In this document: in pieces, positions 6,679 through 7,029 of the stretch
Position numbering within the stretch: position 1 is the first letter of the stretch
Layout of the letters: each line of letters opens with the position of its first letter
Assembly (NCBI GenBank): GCA_028281215.1
Contig: JANQKH010000618.1
Location: 1 to 7,029, forward strand
Source: Phycisphaeraceae bacterium
GTDB taxonomy: Bacteria; Planctomycetota; Phycisphaerae; Phycisphaerales; Phycisphaeraceae
DNA: 7,029 nt
Direction of reading: 5' to 3'
Made by a program: the position numbers and the translations under genes
The notes under the pieces: model-generated
Seen by the model: only the letters and a program-made list of their open reading frames with translations
The model's database searches: none
Told to the model about the DNA's origin: nothing

Positions 6679-7029
6679 ATGAGCCGTCCCATGAATAAGA
6701 ATGCCGTATCACGACGTAATTTCCTCCGCGGCTCGAGTGTAGCGCTGGCGTTACCCATGCTGGACGCAACGGCGCCACGCACGTCCGCTGCGAAACCCGC
6801 CGACAACAAACACCGCATGATGATGATCTGCACCTCGCTCGGCATGCACCCGGCCTACTTCTTCCCGGAAGGTACAGGCGACGGATTCAAAGAGTCGCTG
6901 TATCTCAAGTCGCTCAAGGATGTGCGCGGCGACTACACCGTCTTTTCCGGCATGCAACACCCGCGCGTCGACGGTGGGCACTCGGCGGAAAGTTCGTTCC
7001 TCACCGGTGCGCCGCATCCGGGTCGGTCG
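6679..7029 (+). CDS. Tat-exported DUF1552 protein, N-terminal 117 codons (C-terminus cut by window edge)
   Basis: The frame is open to the right edge. It may start at ATG 6679 or at the in-frame ATG 6691; neither has a well-placed ribosome binding site, and 6691 gives a leader more like its relatives. The leader has a twin-arginine motif, SRRNFLRG, followed by SSVALALPMLDA, so the protein should be exported folded by the Tat system. Then come features of DUF1552 (PF07586): MMMICTSLGMHPAYFFPEG, DYTVFSGMQHP and GGHSAESSFLTGA. The gene begins 25 bp after the diheme DUF1592 gene on the same strand, the arrangement in which this family is normally found. Its biochemical role is unknown; it is thought of as a partner of the cytochrome protein because the two travel together. 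About the first quarter to third of a typical family member is visible. Confidence 0.9.
   Translation, partial: MSRPMNKNAVSRRNFLRGSSVALALPMLDATAPRTSAAKPADNKHRMMMICTSLGMHPAYFFPEGTGDGFKESLYLKSLKDVRGDYTVFSGMQHPRVDGGHSAESSFLTGAPHPGRS

Noticed and set aside
1..7029. CRISPR array, tRNA/rRNA, insertion sequence or phage element
   Set aside because: No regularly spaced direct repeats, cloverleaf-like segments, transposase motifs or terminal inverted repeats with target duplications were seen.

Overview
The window looks like a piece of a Planctomycetota chromosome; a related PVC-group lineage such as Verrucomicrobiota or Lentisphaerota is possible. The main reason is gene content: a diheme 'planctomycete cytochrome' protein (PSCyt1/DUF1587/DUF1595/DUF1592/DUF1588/DUF1585) sits directly upstream of a Tat-exported DUF1552 protein. 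Around them are PQQ-like beta-propellers and an SGNH hydrolase fused to a DUF1080 domain, all typical of the large secreted repertoire of these bacteria. Codons are GC-rich, and this produces long meaningless open frames on the opposite strands. No RNA gene, mobile element, CRISPR array or convincing rho-independent terminator is visible.

Layout: (1) Positions 1-1591, minus strand: the first 530 codons of an exported protein that runs off the left edge. It has a signal or lipoprotein leader, then a methyltransferase-like Rossmann region with a degenerate SAM loop, then PQQ-type propeller repeats. (2) Positions 1592-1717: a divergent intergenic region with nested inverted repeats and weak promoter-like elements for both directions. 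(3) 1718-2656, plus: a secreted propeller with six clear blade repeats. (4) 2708-4036, plus, 51 bp later: a secreted SGNH (GDSL) hydrolase fused to a DUF1080 (3-keto-disaccharide hydrolase-like) domain. (5) 4037-4178: a 142-bp spacer with small dyads and a possible start-occluding hairpin. (6) 4179-6653, plus: the diheme DUF1592-type protein. (7) 6679 to the right edge, plus: the N-terminal part of the Tat-dependent DUF1552 protein.

Every gene encodes a product predicted to leave the cytoplasm: Sec for four (the leftmost perhaps as a lipoprotein) and Tat for the last. The plus-strand genes at 1718 and 2708 are close enough to share a transcript. The 4179 and 6679 genes form the usual DUF1592-DUF1552 pair and may have their own leader. 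A reasonable but unproven reading is an extracytoplasmic module for an esterified carbohydrate: the SGNH domain removes acyl groups, the DUF1080 domain cleaves 3-keto-glycosides, and the diheme protein with its DUF1552 partner handles electrons from an oxidation step. The sugar-oxidising enzyme itself is not in this window.

Two start codons needed choosing from ribosome-binding-site spacing: 1718 rather than 1712, and ATG 4179 rather than TTG 4173. Family assignments rest on motif recognition by eye, not on database searches.
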